Positions 36,901-48,334 of a DNA stretch of 64,000 nt are shown here, in pieces (the stretch's first letter is position 1; each line of letters starts with the position of its first letter). This DNA comes from Annulohypoxylon bovei var. microspora (lineage: Eukaryota > Ascomycota > Sordariomycetes > Xylariales > Hypoxylaceae): positions 62,001 to 126,000 of the forward strand of contig MU405210.1 in NCBI GenBank assembly GCA_022836615.1, given 5' to 3'. A program made the translations under genes and the position numbers. The notes under the pieces were generated by a model. The model was not told the DNA's origin. It saw nothing but the letters and a program-made list of their open reading frames with translations, and made no database searches.

Positions 36901-38571
36901 AGGCTCGAACAAGTCTTTATGTGAAGTAATCAATCCTTCCCATATGGGTGTAGACGATGCGAAAGGTTCACAGTGAAGGAAAACCAGCAAGCCCCATAAG
37001 TCCTTGATGTTCTCTTTAACTGGGGTTCCAGTTATGCCCCAAGCGTTGACGCGAGGTATCAATCTCGCAACCTTTGCGGCGTTGCTAACACCGCTCTCGA
37101 CCTGTTGAGCCTCGTCTAGGCATACCCTCCACCAAGAGACTTGGATGAGGGGTGACTTGGCACGCTCGTATCTTCTCTCATGTCGCAAAGAACGAGTAGG
37201 AGCCTCTTCGGCGTAGTAAATCTCAGCCTGGAGAACATTATAGGTCGTAATAACAACGTCGTGTTCTGCTAGGTCGGAAACTATCTGCTCATCAGATCCT
37301 TTCAGACCCTCATAAACCATTACCCGTAAGTGTGGCGCATGTCTTTCGAACTCCGCAATCCACTGGTTTCTCAAAGTGAAGGGAGTGACGATTAAAGTTG
37401 CACCACTGACATGGCCATTCTGGGCTGGTTCATTGACCGAGGCTGGGGAAGTCCTCCGAGTATGCGTGCAGATGAGGGCAATAATCTCGACAGTTTTCCC
37501 TAGGCCCATTTCTTCGGCAAGGATTCCGCCCCTTAAAGCAGCCTCGCTCTTACGAAAGGGGGTAATATCCCTATTCACAACGTGATATAGATCGCTGATG
37601 TAGACTAATTGTCCGTTTGCATCCTCCACTGCCTTGAAAGATAACGGGAGGACCGAAGATGGCGACGAAGAGACTGGCTCTAGGCCTGGTTCTCCGTTTG
37701 CACATTCATCCTTCCACTCGACGCCTTCTCTGTTCAGAAGCCACTGTAAGGCCCTACGTTGAAAGGGAAACAATGTTGACATCAATCTGGGGGGCTTGAG
37801 GGACAATGAGTCCAAGCGACCCTCTTCAGAGGCAAATGCGGCATCATAGAATGCTCGAGGCGATAGCTTCTCACTTGAGCTTTGTCCCTGAACTAGACTT
37901 TTGAAGAATGTGTTGAGGACTATCTGACTAAAAGCGCGCTGGGAGCGCAGGATGTACGTTGATGAATTCCAATTCAACACAAGAAAGAATCGCAATTCAT
38001 CTTTCTTGTTCTGTCGCTCCAACTCGACCGAGACGCTTACCCAGAGTGCCCCATCTTGGCTTTCGTCATCTCTGCTTCGGGCAATTATCTGCAGGATCGT
38101 CGATACTTTCTCAGAGAATTTCGAGAATCCTAATCCTATTTCCGATTTGAAAGTGCCAAAGGGACATCGGGGAACCGAAGAGATAGTAAGGATGCGTTTT
38201 TGCTCGTTATGGTTCAACTTGATATAGTGATGAGCATTGATTCGTGAAATAGGCTCTGAGATTGATATGGAGGATTGGACGGATCGCTTAATAGCAAAAT
38301 CCTCCTTGGCGATAGGAATTGCTTCGGGGCGTTCGACTCGGGCGCGCTTTTGGGGAGGCTCAGCCGCATCATCGGTGGGGGTGTCGGACGGAATCGCATG
38401 CAGGAAACCGAGGAAATCGGCAGGGAAGGGATCTGAAAAAGTTTAGTAGTGTTACCAAGAGCACGAATTAAATTGCACCATACCCTTAACTCGGACGCGC
38501 TGTACTTGTAATTTTCCCTTTGAGCGGTTGGCTCGATTGGAAGCCGGCACTTCGTCACTTGAATCACTCAT
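33993..38571 (-). CDS. irc20: SNF2-family ATPase with inserted RING finger (Irc20/SHPRH-like E3 ligase)
   Basis: Exons 38484-38571, 35229-38432 and 33993-35173 give 1490 residues. The SNF2 ATPase core begins near residue 330: Walker A MGLGKTVEIIALI at about 337-350, and a DEAQ box (CLDEAQQ) at about 469-472. A long coiled linker separates the lobes. A C3HC4 RING starts at about 1112 (CVICQCPF, CGHQFCKGC, CPVCKK). The helicase C-lobe has VIFSQFPAFLD and motif VI ARVDRIGQ. ATPase lobes separated by a linker and RING are the hallmark of Irc20/SHPRH, which ubiquitinates PCNA and related targets in DNA-damage tolerance. The C-terminus is an Ala/Glu repeat. The start is divergent from fyv4. Confidence 0.92.
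33996..34095 (-). repeat. Ala/Glu codon repeat at the Irc20-like C-terminus
   Basis: The end of the helicase gene is a trinucleotide-type repeat, on the plus strand a run of CTTCCGCCGCTG-like units, that encodes repeated (E/K)AAA blocks. It is in frame and adds about 30 residues to the C-terminus. Such tracts change length easily, so this tail probably varies between strains. Confidence 0.75.
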
Positions 38572-39218
38572 CGTGAAGCAAGATCGCGCGCCGTGAAGCG
38601 GCGCCGACTTGGATCTTGAAACAGTGATTTGAATGTGTTAGAACAATGCACGAATGCGTGGAAAACACTTGTCGGTGCAAGCTTAGAAGTTATTGAAATG
38701 CGACGTAACACAAATTGCGACGCGAAAGAAAGAGTTGAACACGAAGGAGAGTAAGTTATGGGAGTGGGTATAATAGAAGGTAGGGAAACGAAAGTACCAA
38801 CAGGTCGCTTCCTCGAGGGGCAAGACAGCTTTAATCAGCGATGTCAGATCCCGATAAGAGCTGTGCCCCACTAATTTGACTCATAATCGCGTGCAGGACG
38901 CACAGTAATTAAACCAGGAGTAGTTAGTCTATCACCCCACCATTTGAACCCTGTCGGCTCCCATTTTAACTGGCCCTCCAGGGCTGAATGTGGAGATGTA
39001 CCTGGGAACATATGTGCACGGACCTATCGGAGGATACAAATTTCCTCGACCGACATCTCCATTGAATTTTTGAAGCTCAAGCTACAATTGCGCAAGTGAC
39101 GACCGTGAAGCCATTTTACGTTCGCTCGTCTCCTGCCAGCAGATCATTGTTCATGTACTCTTCTTAAGGACTGAGTTCTACATCAAATAATAGAGGGGAT
39201 TGGGGGATTACAGTCAAA
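38572..39218. promoter_or_regulatory. Divergent promoter region of irc20 and fyv4
   Basis: About 650 bases separate the two divergent start codons. No TATA box or known site could be assigned with confidence. Confidence 0.4.
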
Positions 39219-40001
39219 ATGGTGCGCATAAAGGTAAGCCCACACTCCTCAAAATCTCTATACCTACCCACCAGTCGCTCACCAACTATACAGCCCTTCC
39301 TCCGCCCGCAACAGCTGCGTACCGCCCTAACCACCCTAACCCGGCTCTCGCCCACGCAAGCAGCGTTGCAACAGACCCGGCTCTCCTCCTCCACCACCAC
39401 CCGGCCGCAGACAATCCCGTCCCCCACGCCCTTCATCCCGGACGTGTCCACCTTCCTGACGGTGATCGGCCGGGGGCTGAGCACGCACATCTCGAAATTT
39501 CCGACCTGGGAGGCGCTGTTCAGCCTGACCTCGGACCAGCTGCGCGAGCTGGGCGTGGAGCCGCCGCGCACGCGGCGCTACCTGCTGCAGTGGCGGCAGC
39601 GGTTCCGGAACGGGCAGTACGGGGTGGGCGGCGACCTGCAGCACGTGGTGGACGGCCAGGCCGAGCTCAAGGTGCTGGAGCCGCCGCCGGTGGACAAGGC
39701 GAGCGCGGCGAGGCCGCGCAAGTTCGTCGTCAACGTGCCGGCGGGGCGGCCCCTGAAAGAATGCGGGTTGGACGAGATGTCGCGGGTCCGCGGGTACACG
39801 GTCAAGGGGGCGAAGACGATCGTGGGCCCCTACGCGCTACCGGTTCAGGGCGGCGAGGGGGCGAAGATCAAGATTACGGAGGGCATGTGGGAGGACCGGC
39901 GGGGCCGCAAGGTCGACGGTGGTGAGAGGAGGAGGACCGAGGTCCGCTTTAAGAAGCGCATTGCTGAGCGTCGTGAGATGAGGGAGCGGGGCGAGTTGTA
40001 G
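39219..40001 (+). CDS. fyv4: Mitochondrial small-subunit ribosomal protein mS41 (Fyv4, IGR motif)
   Basis: The most likely model is 39219-39233 joined to 39294-40001 (240 residues), with donor AAG|GTAAGC and acceptor TACAG. The intron is exactly 60 bases, so an unspliced 260-residue reading is also open. The IGR motif is clear: FIPDVSTFLTVIGRGLSTH, then KFPTWEALF, then LRELGVEPPRTRRYLLQW. The family is the mitoribosomal protein mS41 (yeast Fyv4). The N-terminus is Arg/Ser/Thr-rich and acid-free up to the motif, as in a mitochondrial presequence. The C-terminus is highly basic (RRRTEVRFKKRIAERREMRE). The start ATG sits in a good context (CAAAATGG). Confidence 0.9.
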   Translation: MVRIKVSPHSSKSLYLPTSRSPTIQPFLRPQQLRTALTTLTRLSPTQAALQQTRLSSSTTTRPQTIPSPTPFIPDVSTFLTVIGRGLSTHISKFPTWEALFSLTSDQLRELGVEPPRTRRYLLQWRQRFRNGQYGVGGDLQHVVDGQAELKVLEPPPVDKASAARPRKFVVNVPAGRPLKECGLDEMSRVRGYTVKGAKTIVGPYALPVQGGEGAKIKITEGMWEDRRGRKVDGGERRRTEVRFKKRIAERREMRERGEL

Positions 40002-40304
40002 ATGAACAATATAACTACAGCCTAGCTTCAGGCAATCTACGCATGTAGCCCACCTAGATACGGGCTACTGTACTTTATGTACCATAAACACAACCGCAGG
40101 TTCTGCAAACATCGACTATATTGATCATGATCAACTCTTGAACTATGTCGGAAATCGAATTCATCTCCCCATGATATTTCATTTCCATTTACCGATTAAC
40201 GCCGAACACCCGATACCTTAAAACCCGTACGCCTTAGTTATGCCATTCCTTTAGACTCCTATCTAAATAGGCTACTTTATAGTAGAATTTAGACGCGTTA
40301 GATC
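40002..40304. other. Convergent 3' intergenic region
   Basis: A short convergent spacer between the stops of fyv4 and kin28, with AT-rich 3' flanks only. Confidence 0.5.
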
Positions 40305-41611
40305 CTATTTCGCCGCGCCAAAATCGAGCTTTCGAGCGACCTTGGCCCCCTTATCCTCGTCCACTACGCCAGGCCTTCTCTTTAGGTCTGCGCCGACCTT
40401 GTCCTGAGCACCGGATTTCTTTTTGGGTAGGTCTTGCTTGCGCATAGGCTTAGGGTCCTTGTTCCACCACTCGTGCTTCAGCATCTCCAAGGCCGTAATG
40501 CGCTTCTTCGGGTCTAGGATCAGGGTCTTCATTAGGAGATCGACGCCCTCGGAGCCGACCGTGCCGAACATGCCCATATAGTGATCCCTTCCTCGTACTG
40601 GGTGAACCTCGCCTTCCCTAGTATACTCGGGTAAACTACTAACCCCGGGCCAGTTCTCTTCGGTGGGTGTACCAACGGCTTGGCAAATGAGGCTGATCTG
40701 GTGCATCTCTGTGTTTCCGGCGATGTACGGCATTCGGATGATTAACTCGGCAAACACTAAACCGACGGACCAGATGTCGACTGCGCCTGAGTAATGCTTC
40801 GCCCCGAACAACAACTCGGGTGGTCTATACCATCGTGTAATGACGTTCGATGTCATGATCTTGTACGGATCCGAGAAACTTCTAGCCAGACCGAAATCGG
40901 CCAATTTGACCTCGCCGTCGCCGGCAATAAGCAAGTTGTTGGGTTTGATATCTCGATGCAGCACGAAGTTCTCGTGGCAGAACCACACAGCCCTCGTAAG
41001 CATACCCATCCAGGCTTTAATATCAGCAGCGCCGTATCTAACGCGATCCGTGTCGCGTATAAGCATTTCCAAGTCCCCCAGGGGAAGGTACTCCAAGACG
41101 AGATTCAGGTTCTGGTCCTTGGAAGAGAAGACGGAATGTAAGGTTATAATGTTTGGATGAGAGAGCTCTTGCAGATGCTTGATTTCGCGGACGGCGTCGG
41201 GGGCCATTCCTTCTGTGTATTCCTTCTGAATCTTGATCTTCTTGATGGCGACATATTGTGATGGGTCGCTCTTCAGGAAGCCCAGGTAGACATTAGCGTA
41301 GGTACCTTCACCGAGTTTTTTGCCTTTGGAAAGATCTTATGTTAGCGAATTGTCGTCGAATTTTAATTAATTGATTTTTTGATGGGAGACAGACCTTTCA
41401 CATATTTGCGCTTCTCTTCCTCGTTCAACTGCTCTGCGATATCTAGAGAGGTTGACAGAATTGCTGCGGATGGATTAGGCGCGACCGACGCAGGTACAGG
41501 TGTCCCATTGGACGAAGCTTGTGCCGAAGTCGTGTTCTTAAACGGTGATGATGCGGATCTCGGGTTTTGCAGAGCATCCGTAGGATGCATAACAAGAGGA
41601 GACACAGCCAT
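40305..41611 (-). CDS. kin28: Cyclin-dependent kinase of TFIIH (CDK7/Kin28-like)
   Basis: Exons 41395-41611 and 40305-41323 give 411 residues. A 70-residue Ser/Pro/Ala N-terminal extension precedes the kinase. The glycine loop is GEGTYANVY (77-85) and the helix-C segment MAPDAVREIKHLQEL. HRD lies at 195-197 (HRDIKPNNLL) and DFG at 215-217. The T-loop threonine is at about 230 in IMTSNVITRWYRPPELL. The T-loop and the LFGAKHYSGAVDIWSVG segment fit CDK7/Kin28/Mcs6, the kinase that phosphorylates the RNA polymerase II C-terminal domain within TFIIH. It needs a cyclin H partner, not present here. An ATG further upstream in frame exists but would add an unlikely leader; the ATG at 41611 fits best. 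Confidence 0.92.
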
Positions 41612-43048
41612 TGTTATGGTTGTCGTCCGAAGCCTCAAGAGACGAACTCGAGGGGCAGTAGTTGTAGAAGGCTGAAAGGATAAACAGCAAGGCTGTTGCA
41701 ATGAATTCCACTCACAAAGGACTAATTTATTTTGATTGGTGGGAAACTTAAGTCTCCACAGTATCCTTGCAGGGCTAAGCTTACCCCTGTCAAGTGCACA
41801 TGTGTATGTAATCATCTCCACAATTTACAGTACGTACGTACATACGGCAGGTACGGATATTTCCGGTTGTCATGTGATTATTACCTTAAGAGCCAAAATT
41901 CAGGTACGTATCCTACCTCGCCCCCTGCCAGCCTGCCTTTTTAATAAGACATCTGATGCAAGTGGCTTCATTCCATACATAATACATCAATGTACGGTAG
42001 CTATTCTCTACGTTGACGTCATCTATTTCTTGATTCGGGTCGCAAACGGTAGTAATAAGCAAATGTTAGGAATCGCACAAACATACCTACCTACCTGGCA
42101 CCTAGGTAGCATCGCAAAGTCGGGCTTCTTCGTTTCCATTCTCCGAGTCGAGTAAACGAATGTCTAAGTACCGCCTATTTTCGAATATTTGCAAAGACGG
42201 CGGACCCATTTTAAAATGGCTCTAGCTTTATTAAGTTAGTAAATCCTGGGGTTCATTCAACAACACCTGATTGAAATGTCCCCACTCTTTTTATTGTAAA
42301 AATTTTCCAATCATGCCAAGTTACGCTAAAAATCAGCAGCCAATAGCTGCTTAAAGATAAGTTATCAGTTTCTTACTCATTTCTTACTAATATTCTTATC
42401 ATTTCTTATCGGATGTCTTTTGATATTGGAACCAATAGAGCCTCACCTTACGCTAGCTACAATAGGTAAAGCGTTATGTTAAAGTGGGCCCGCCGTCTTT
42501 GCAAATATTCGAAAATAGGCGGTATGTGTACGAATGTACGAATTCATACGAATTTATCAACATTGTATTGGATGCAGGTAAAGCACAGCCTCTCACACCG
42601 ATGACGAGTCCAATTTCAAATTTGGTCAATTTAGTCAATTTAGTCTGCTAAGTCTTCCCAGTCCGCCAGTCCGTAGGTCCCGGTGAATTAATAGTGTCCT
42701 GGTGCCCGAATATTCTTGGCCCGTAAAAATGAAGTCATATTAAGTTGATATCCTCTTTTGAGGCTTGTTTTAGCTGGGCCTCATTCATATTCATCATCAC
42801 GATCTATAACGTGATCTTTTCTTTCCCATTTATTTCCATACTTATACGCGTAGCCTAACTACTTGTTGTCACCGCAATTCACAATTTGCAATTTGTGATT
42901 CTTCGTGATTCTTTAATAGTTTCTCCCAGTCGTCGTCATTCTTATAATAAATTCCACTTTATTCAAACGAAACCATTTCCTATTTTTTTTTATCACTTAG
43001 ACTTGAAAATATAGAATTTCACTTTCATAGCAAAAACAAAATTCAATC
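41612..43048. other. Divergent intergenic region of kin28 and sfk1, carrying a MITE
   Basis: About 1.4 kb separates the divergent starts. The middle is occupied by an inverted-repeat element (42171-42522, separate entry), about 560 bases from either start codon. The rest is AT-rich and without genes. Confidence 0.6.
42171..42522. mobile_element. MITE with 42-base terminal inverted repeats and TA target duplication
   Basis: The left end starts CCGCCTATTTTCGAATATTT. The right end, read on the other strand, starts with the same bases; across 42 positions only two differ. The element is 352 bases long, AT-rich inside and without a reading frame. It is flanked by TA on both sides (42169-42170 and 42523-42524). 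TA duplication and perfect end symmetry are typical of non-autonomous Tc1/mariner or pogo/Fot1-type elements, which move by a transposase supplied elsewhere. No such transposase is in this window. Confidence 0.88.
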
Positions 43049-44074
43049 ATGCGGTACATATCGTATTGGGTAAGTAAATAGCATCAACTACCACTCAATT
43101 GGAGTCGCATCCGTATTTTAGTAGTTAACTAATATTGTCGCAAAGGTTTTTCCCATCATATCCGGCCTTATGTGGCTGTCGACACTGCTGGGTCTTCTAC
43201 TACATTGGATCATAGACACCCACCGAGTAAAATACGCGTCTATGGGAGACGACCAGACGATCGCATACATATCAGACGTCGGCGCATCAAACCTCAAACC
43301 TTTATTTATTGTCGGTTGCATCATAACCACAATATTTCTTGACCTGTCTTTTGGGTCCGACCGCTTGTTACGCCACAAAGGTCGACTGGTGCCCAACACC
43401 TCCACTGGCGAGAAGATCCTGAGTGGGCTGACCATCTTCTTTGCCTTCATTGGGACCATTGGCCTGACATTTCTGTCTGGCTTCGACACACTTCGATACC
43501 CTCGGCTGCACGATATTTTCCTGTTGCTCTTTATCGCAGGGTATCTGATATCAGCCATATTCATCTGCTGGGAGTATCAACGTCTTGGCAAAAGTGAGCC
43601 CCGTTCTTTGTCTTCAACTAAGCTACCTACCTAGGTAGGCACCTAGGCATAATGCTAACAGAACCTCCCTTTACAGAGAACCGCCAGCACCGCGTACTCC
43701 GAATATCATTCTGGGTCAAGCTCGTCTTTGTGATCGTCGAGCTAATCCTCGCCATTGGCTTCGTAGCAACGAACTTTAAGGGCCTATATGACAGCGCTGC
43801 TATCCTCGAGTGGGTCATCGCCTTCGTCTTCTCCTTCTATGTGTTCTCCTTCTGCATCGACCTATGGCCGGCTGTCGCCACGCGCAACAACCGCCTCTCC
43901 ACCAATAGCGCGCGCCAGATGGAGGAGACCTACTACGCGACGCACCCCAGCGTCTTGCCTGATACTGATGCGAGGGACACCCAGGACAGCCAGCGGACAT
44001 TGACGGATGGTCAGCGAGGTCATCAGGGCAATGGTGCGCATCAAAAAACGAGAGCGGAGCAGAGAGATTTTTAG
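43049..44074 (+). CDS. sfk1: Sfk1/FRAG1/DRAM-family six-span membrane protein
   Basis: Exons 43049-43069, 43146-43593 and 43677-44074 give 288 residues. Exon 1 encodes only MRYISYW. Six membrane spans are visible (first VFPIISGLMWLSTLLGLLL, then about four in the middle, last WVIAFVFSFYVFSFC), followed by a polar tail with Asp/Gln/Thr-rich sequence. The layout and the opening W-V-x-P-I-I-S fit the Frag1/DRAM/Sfk1 family. Yeast Sfk1 supports the PI 4-kinase Stt4 at the plasma membrane and lipid asymmetry. The second intron carries a TACCTAGGTA palindrome (43628-43637). The exact subfamily is less sure than the superfamily. Confidence 0.85.
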
Positions 44075-44846
44075 GTTATGTTGGGTTAGAAAGGCCCGTG
44101 GGTCGGGAACGAATACCGCGGGCATGACTTGGCGACGACTAGGGATGCAATACATGAGTTTTCGATGATACCAATATGGGAAAGTGAATAATGCTTTCCC
44201 CAGTATAAAGGGACGGTTGGAAGGTCGGCACTATGACACGGCGTTTGGCTACCGTATTTGGAATCAATGGATTCCGAAATCAGCTAATTTATTTTGTATA
44301 CAATTGTAAATAGTAGTATTACACTTAGAAGAAGCTTCGTAAATCTAATAAGCTTAAATTTATTTAGTCAGGCCACTTCACTCCACGTTTTTAAAGGGCC
44401 ACTAAGCAAATGCTAGTAAAAACAGTTTATATTTAGGCCGTTGAGGCTGATATAGCAGTAGTGAGAAGCAATCTTCAATTCCCAAATTGAACAACATCAA
44501 ATTTCCAACCTAATGAGAAGCGGAGGGGGTATTGTGCTAGAACATCCAATCGATCGAAGGCCCCCCTTAAGTCTCAGGCCACCGCCAGCACGAACGCCAG
44601 GCCAAGATCCAGATTGATACCAACCCTAATAAAAATCAGGTCCAAACCCAACGTACCTATACCTCCTTACGGTCATTTCTCTTCCAAGTCCACCTTACCA
44701 ATAGCCCTCGGCGCCTCTAGAAAATAGAAATGATAACGTAACTAATGCTGTTAAGGATAGTTCTGAAAATACCTCAAGTTATACCCGAGGTGTTTATCGT
44801 AATGTAAGTGGAACCAAATACTGTGCCCTTGAGAAAACACTTGTCT
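44075..44846. other. Convergent 3' intergenic region
   Basis: About 770 bases lie between the stops of sfk1 and eis1. AT-rich segments at 44280-44370 are probably 3' flanks. No gene was recognised. Confidence 0.5.
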
Positions 44847-47345
44847 TCACACCATCTCCATAAACTTTGAATTCCTATTGGGACTATGGCTCGCATTCGA
44901 TGAAGAGTCCTTAGTAGGCCTAGGAGGCGTCAACGCAATTCTAGGTACCTCTCTCGCCTCGTCGCGGAAATGTTCGTCTTCACTCGAGCTGCTACTCATC
45001 CCTTCATTCTCGGCGGAATAATACGCCGTAGATCGTCTCTGACGTGGCTCTCGCTCTTTACCAGCCATCGCGACGGCACGTTCGCTGGCGCTACGGTTGT
45101 CCGTACTGGCTGAGCGATCTATACCAGTCAAGGCCACACCACCAATGAAACCCCTCCCAGTTGACCTCTCTTTAGGCTTGTCCTCGTCTGATAGTTTTCT
45201 CCCTCTAGAGAACCGATTCTTCAGCCAGGTCTTCACACCGCCCTTCGACAGCCTTTCAGTAGGTGAGCTAGACTCCCTGTCAGCTGCTTCATCTTCGGAG
45301 TCTTCAGTAGCGACGTCGTCTACTTCCGGCGCAGGCACGTTGACAGGTTGTCCTGCGGTATTCAGGGTAATCGTACCCCTTACAGCTTCGGGCTCCTCCG
45401 GACTTCCACTATGCCGTTCAGTTGCAGACTTTTGCTTCTCAAGCTTAGCTAACCGCTTATGCTCTGATTTAGCAGCCCGGTCTTCTTCCTTTTTAGCTCT
45501 GGCTTCCTGTTTCTGCTCAGCTTTAGCTGCTTTATCCTCTTCTTTTCTAGCCTTAGCTTCTTGTTTCTCTTCGGCCTTCCTCTCTTTCTGCTCTTGCTTA
45601 TCTTGCTCTAATAATCCATTAGCGGGTGATAAAAAGACGATATGAAAAGTGACTAACCCTTAAGCCTCTTACTTATTTCTTGTATTTCCTTCTGCCGAGC
45701 TTTCTCGATTTCTTCCTCTTCCTTCTTCTTCTCCATTTCGAGACGCAGCTCTGTTTGTCTTGCGTGCTCTTCATCAACCTTCTCATTAATCTCATCTAGA
45801 ACAGGCTTAACCCTGGCCGCAGCAATTGCATCGATATCTTCTTGTTCCATGAATTTCCCCGCGCCGATGTCGATTTTCTTGTGTCCTTGACTGATGCGTT
45901 GCTCACTCTCTGCTTGAGCTGCGGCATTTGCCTTTATCTTCCATTGCGTCAAGGTAGACGGAGGAACCATTCCTGTTTCAGCTGCTATTTTTTCATCTAT
46001 TCCCTTTAAGCGCTCATGGACGTTCCTTTGAGCTGCGGCAAGCAATGCATCTTGATCGTGCTGTCTTTTCTTATCGTCGACTTCGGAAAGCTTGTTTGAG
46101 AACATAGACATCTGCTGCCTAATATGATGCGAGCGTCTGCGGTCTTCAATGACGTCGCCGTCGCTGGAAGCTCTCTTCCTAAGCTTACCCCTAATCGAGA
46201 AACGTCGTGTGGGTTGTTTGGCTCCATAGTACTCTTGGAATTCCCTATCTTTAAAATGCTCATCATGCATCCTAGCAAGACGTGCTTGGGCTTGCTTGTA
46301 AGCAGCATCTTGTAGACTAGTGAGGTGTGCAGGCTGCGCGTCGTCACTGACACTGCTAAGAGCATCAACGTGCTCTCGAGATGTGCTGCTATCGTGAGCC
46401 TTCTTCTCATCCATTATTTTCTGCTGCTGAGTAAACATTCTCTTGGCCATTGCGAGAGCTGAGGCATGAAGGACATCTGCTCTCTTCTGCTCATCAACTT
46501 CGGGTTTTACCGGCGGTCGCGATGTGAACATCTGCCTGTTCATATTTGTATATGGGACAGAGCCAGCGTTCTCGCTTACTTCGCTTAGTGTCGGGGATCG
46601 CACTGGTCTGTGAGCCCGTGTGGCGGCGCTTAGGGCATTTGCTGCGGCATTTGCTTCGTCCGGATACGATTCCTTCGGGACCGGTGACGACTTAGCCCTC
46701 TGGCGATTTGCCATGGCACCCCTTGCAGCAAGTAGTGACCTCCGGTGCTCAAGACGGACTGAGTGCGAAGTACTAGGTATGCTAGTATCGGACCTGAAAG
46801 CGATGTTTGCGGCAGATAAACCAGAATCGGAAACGGTAGGTCTTCTAGATATAGTTGGACCCATGGCAGACTGCGACGCCAGTAGAGCAGCCTTTGCGCC
46901 GTGTTGGCTCGGCACAGGCTCCCACGGAGGAGGCAGTTTATAATCTTTAGCCATGACGGCGGCAGCTGAGGCTGGGGCAGACTTATTCGGCTTCCACAGC
47001 TCTGGCGACGTATTGGTGGTCCAGCCTAAGGCAGCTGCTGCGCTTGCGGCGGATCCCTTTTCTAAGAGGCCAATAGACGGAAAGCTCGGAAGGTCTTGAG
47101 GTTTGGCATAAATGAGCTTTCCGGAGTGGACTAATAAAGAAAATCAGCTGTTAATTTGGTGATAACTTGTGAAATGGGGATAAAAAGTTGATTAAGCCAT
47201 AAATTATTTGGTAATATATAATATTGATAATAATATGAAAACTTCTGCGAATTGCGACAGGAAGCTTACCTGTCGGTTTAGTGTCGTCATCATGTAGCTG
47301 TCGTTCCAAACTTCTCTGTGTTTCTGTGTCATTGGCTGCGTCCAT
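44847..47345 (-). CDS. eis1: Eisosome protein 1 (Eis1)
   Basis: Exons 47270-47345, 45658-47130 and 44847-45607 give 769 residues. The N-terminal part has the conserved Eis1 segment: VHSGKLIYAKPQDLPSFPS, then AAALGWT, then YKLPPPWEPVPSQHGAKAAL. The middle is rich in Ala and Ser with RRSLLAARGAM, and QDAAYKQAQARLARMHDE opens a long helical region. It continues as a Lys/Glu/Ala coiled coil across the second intron. The C-terminus is Ser/Pro- and Arg-rich and probably phosphorylated. Eis1 is a core organiser of eisosomes, the furrow-like plasma-membrane domains. The 139-base first intron is longer than most here. Confidence 0.92.
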
Positions 47346-48334
47346 GTTAAGTGGTTAAGTGGCTGGGAACGGCGAGCGTTCAGCTGGGTCGGTACGTGTA
47401 TGCGCCGTATTTAACACCCCTTGTCTTTTAAAAAGATCGGCATAAATGTGTGGAGGCGGAATGTAACGAAAAGTCAAGATCTGGGGATTTCGAATAATTG
47501 ATTGGGCAAGGTATACAGGTAAGGCAAGGTGGGTAGGTAGAGGTGAGTTTAAGGTGAGCAGGGTGAGCAGTGAAGAAGACACGGGCAGACGGGATAGAAA
47601 TAGATTTGGTATTTAAGCTGTTCAGGTGGAATGATGTAGTTATGATGGGCTAAAGGATTCTATAAACCACCTAGGCATCGCTAGCTCAATTGCACGACGG
47701 CGATCTGATATACTAGATTGGAAATATCCAGACAGCTAGATAAGTATGTAGGATAGTAGTCCGTATTTGACGTAGGCAAGAAGGTAATAGTTCGTTTTAA
47801 GAGCTAATTGAGTGGATTGAGAGAATATGGTTTCCAAGGTAAGCAGGGTAGATACTCGATACTCTACTACATACAACATACATAATGCAAGGCAGGGATA
47901 TAAAGGGATATCACAATGCTTAGGTACATGTACATGCTTAGGAGGTACCAAGTATGTGATACGAGACTCGTTGTGTTGCTTGAACCATTGTTGATTCATT
48001 ATTGTGTTCATCATCTCTACATCTGAAGCCTTGAAAGATTGGTCATTACGTCATTGTCCTACAACGCTATACCTTGTGATACCTATTTAACTAAATATGG
48101 TAAGAATAATTTAAATGGACAGATGGATTACCTGCTCCAGTTTTAAATCATTTGATTATCGATAAATCATTATTTTAAGAAATTCCATTACTTTTTAGGA
48201 AATTCAATGTTACTACCACCGCATCGCATGCTATCTGGGCTGTCTGGGTAATCGGCTGTCCGGCAGCTTGGGATGACACGATCCCTCCATTTTACATTAC
48301 TATCCCTCGCTTCATTCGCCGGTTCCGAGCGGGC
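47346..48334. other. Intergenic region upstream of eis1
   Basis: This holds the eis1 promoter and the 3' flank of the DUF2235 gene, both on the minus strand. AT-rich DNA lies around 48080-48200. Open frames here (for example minus 47736-48014) have no recognisable domain. Confidence 0.5.

Noticed and set aside
39200..39925. 241-codon plus-strand frame overlapping fyv4
   Set aside because: It is a shifted frame of the GC-rich fyv4 gene; the IGR motif lies in the other frame, and this one has only Arg/Ala/Gly-rich noise.
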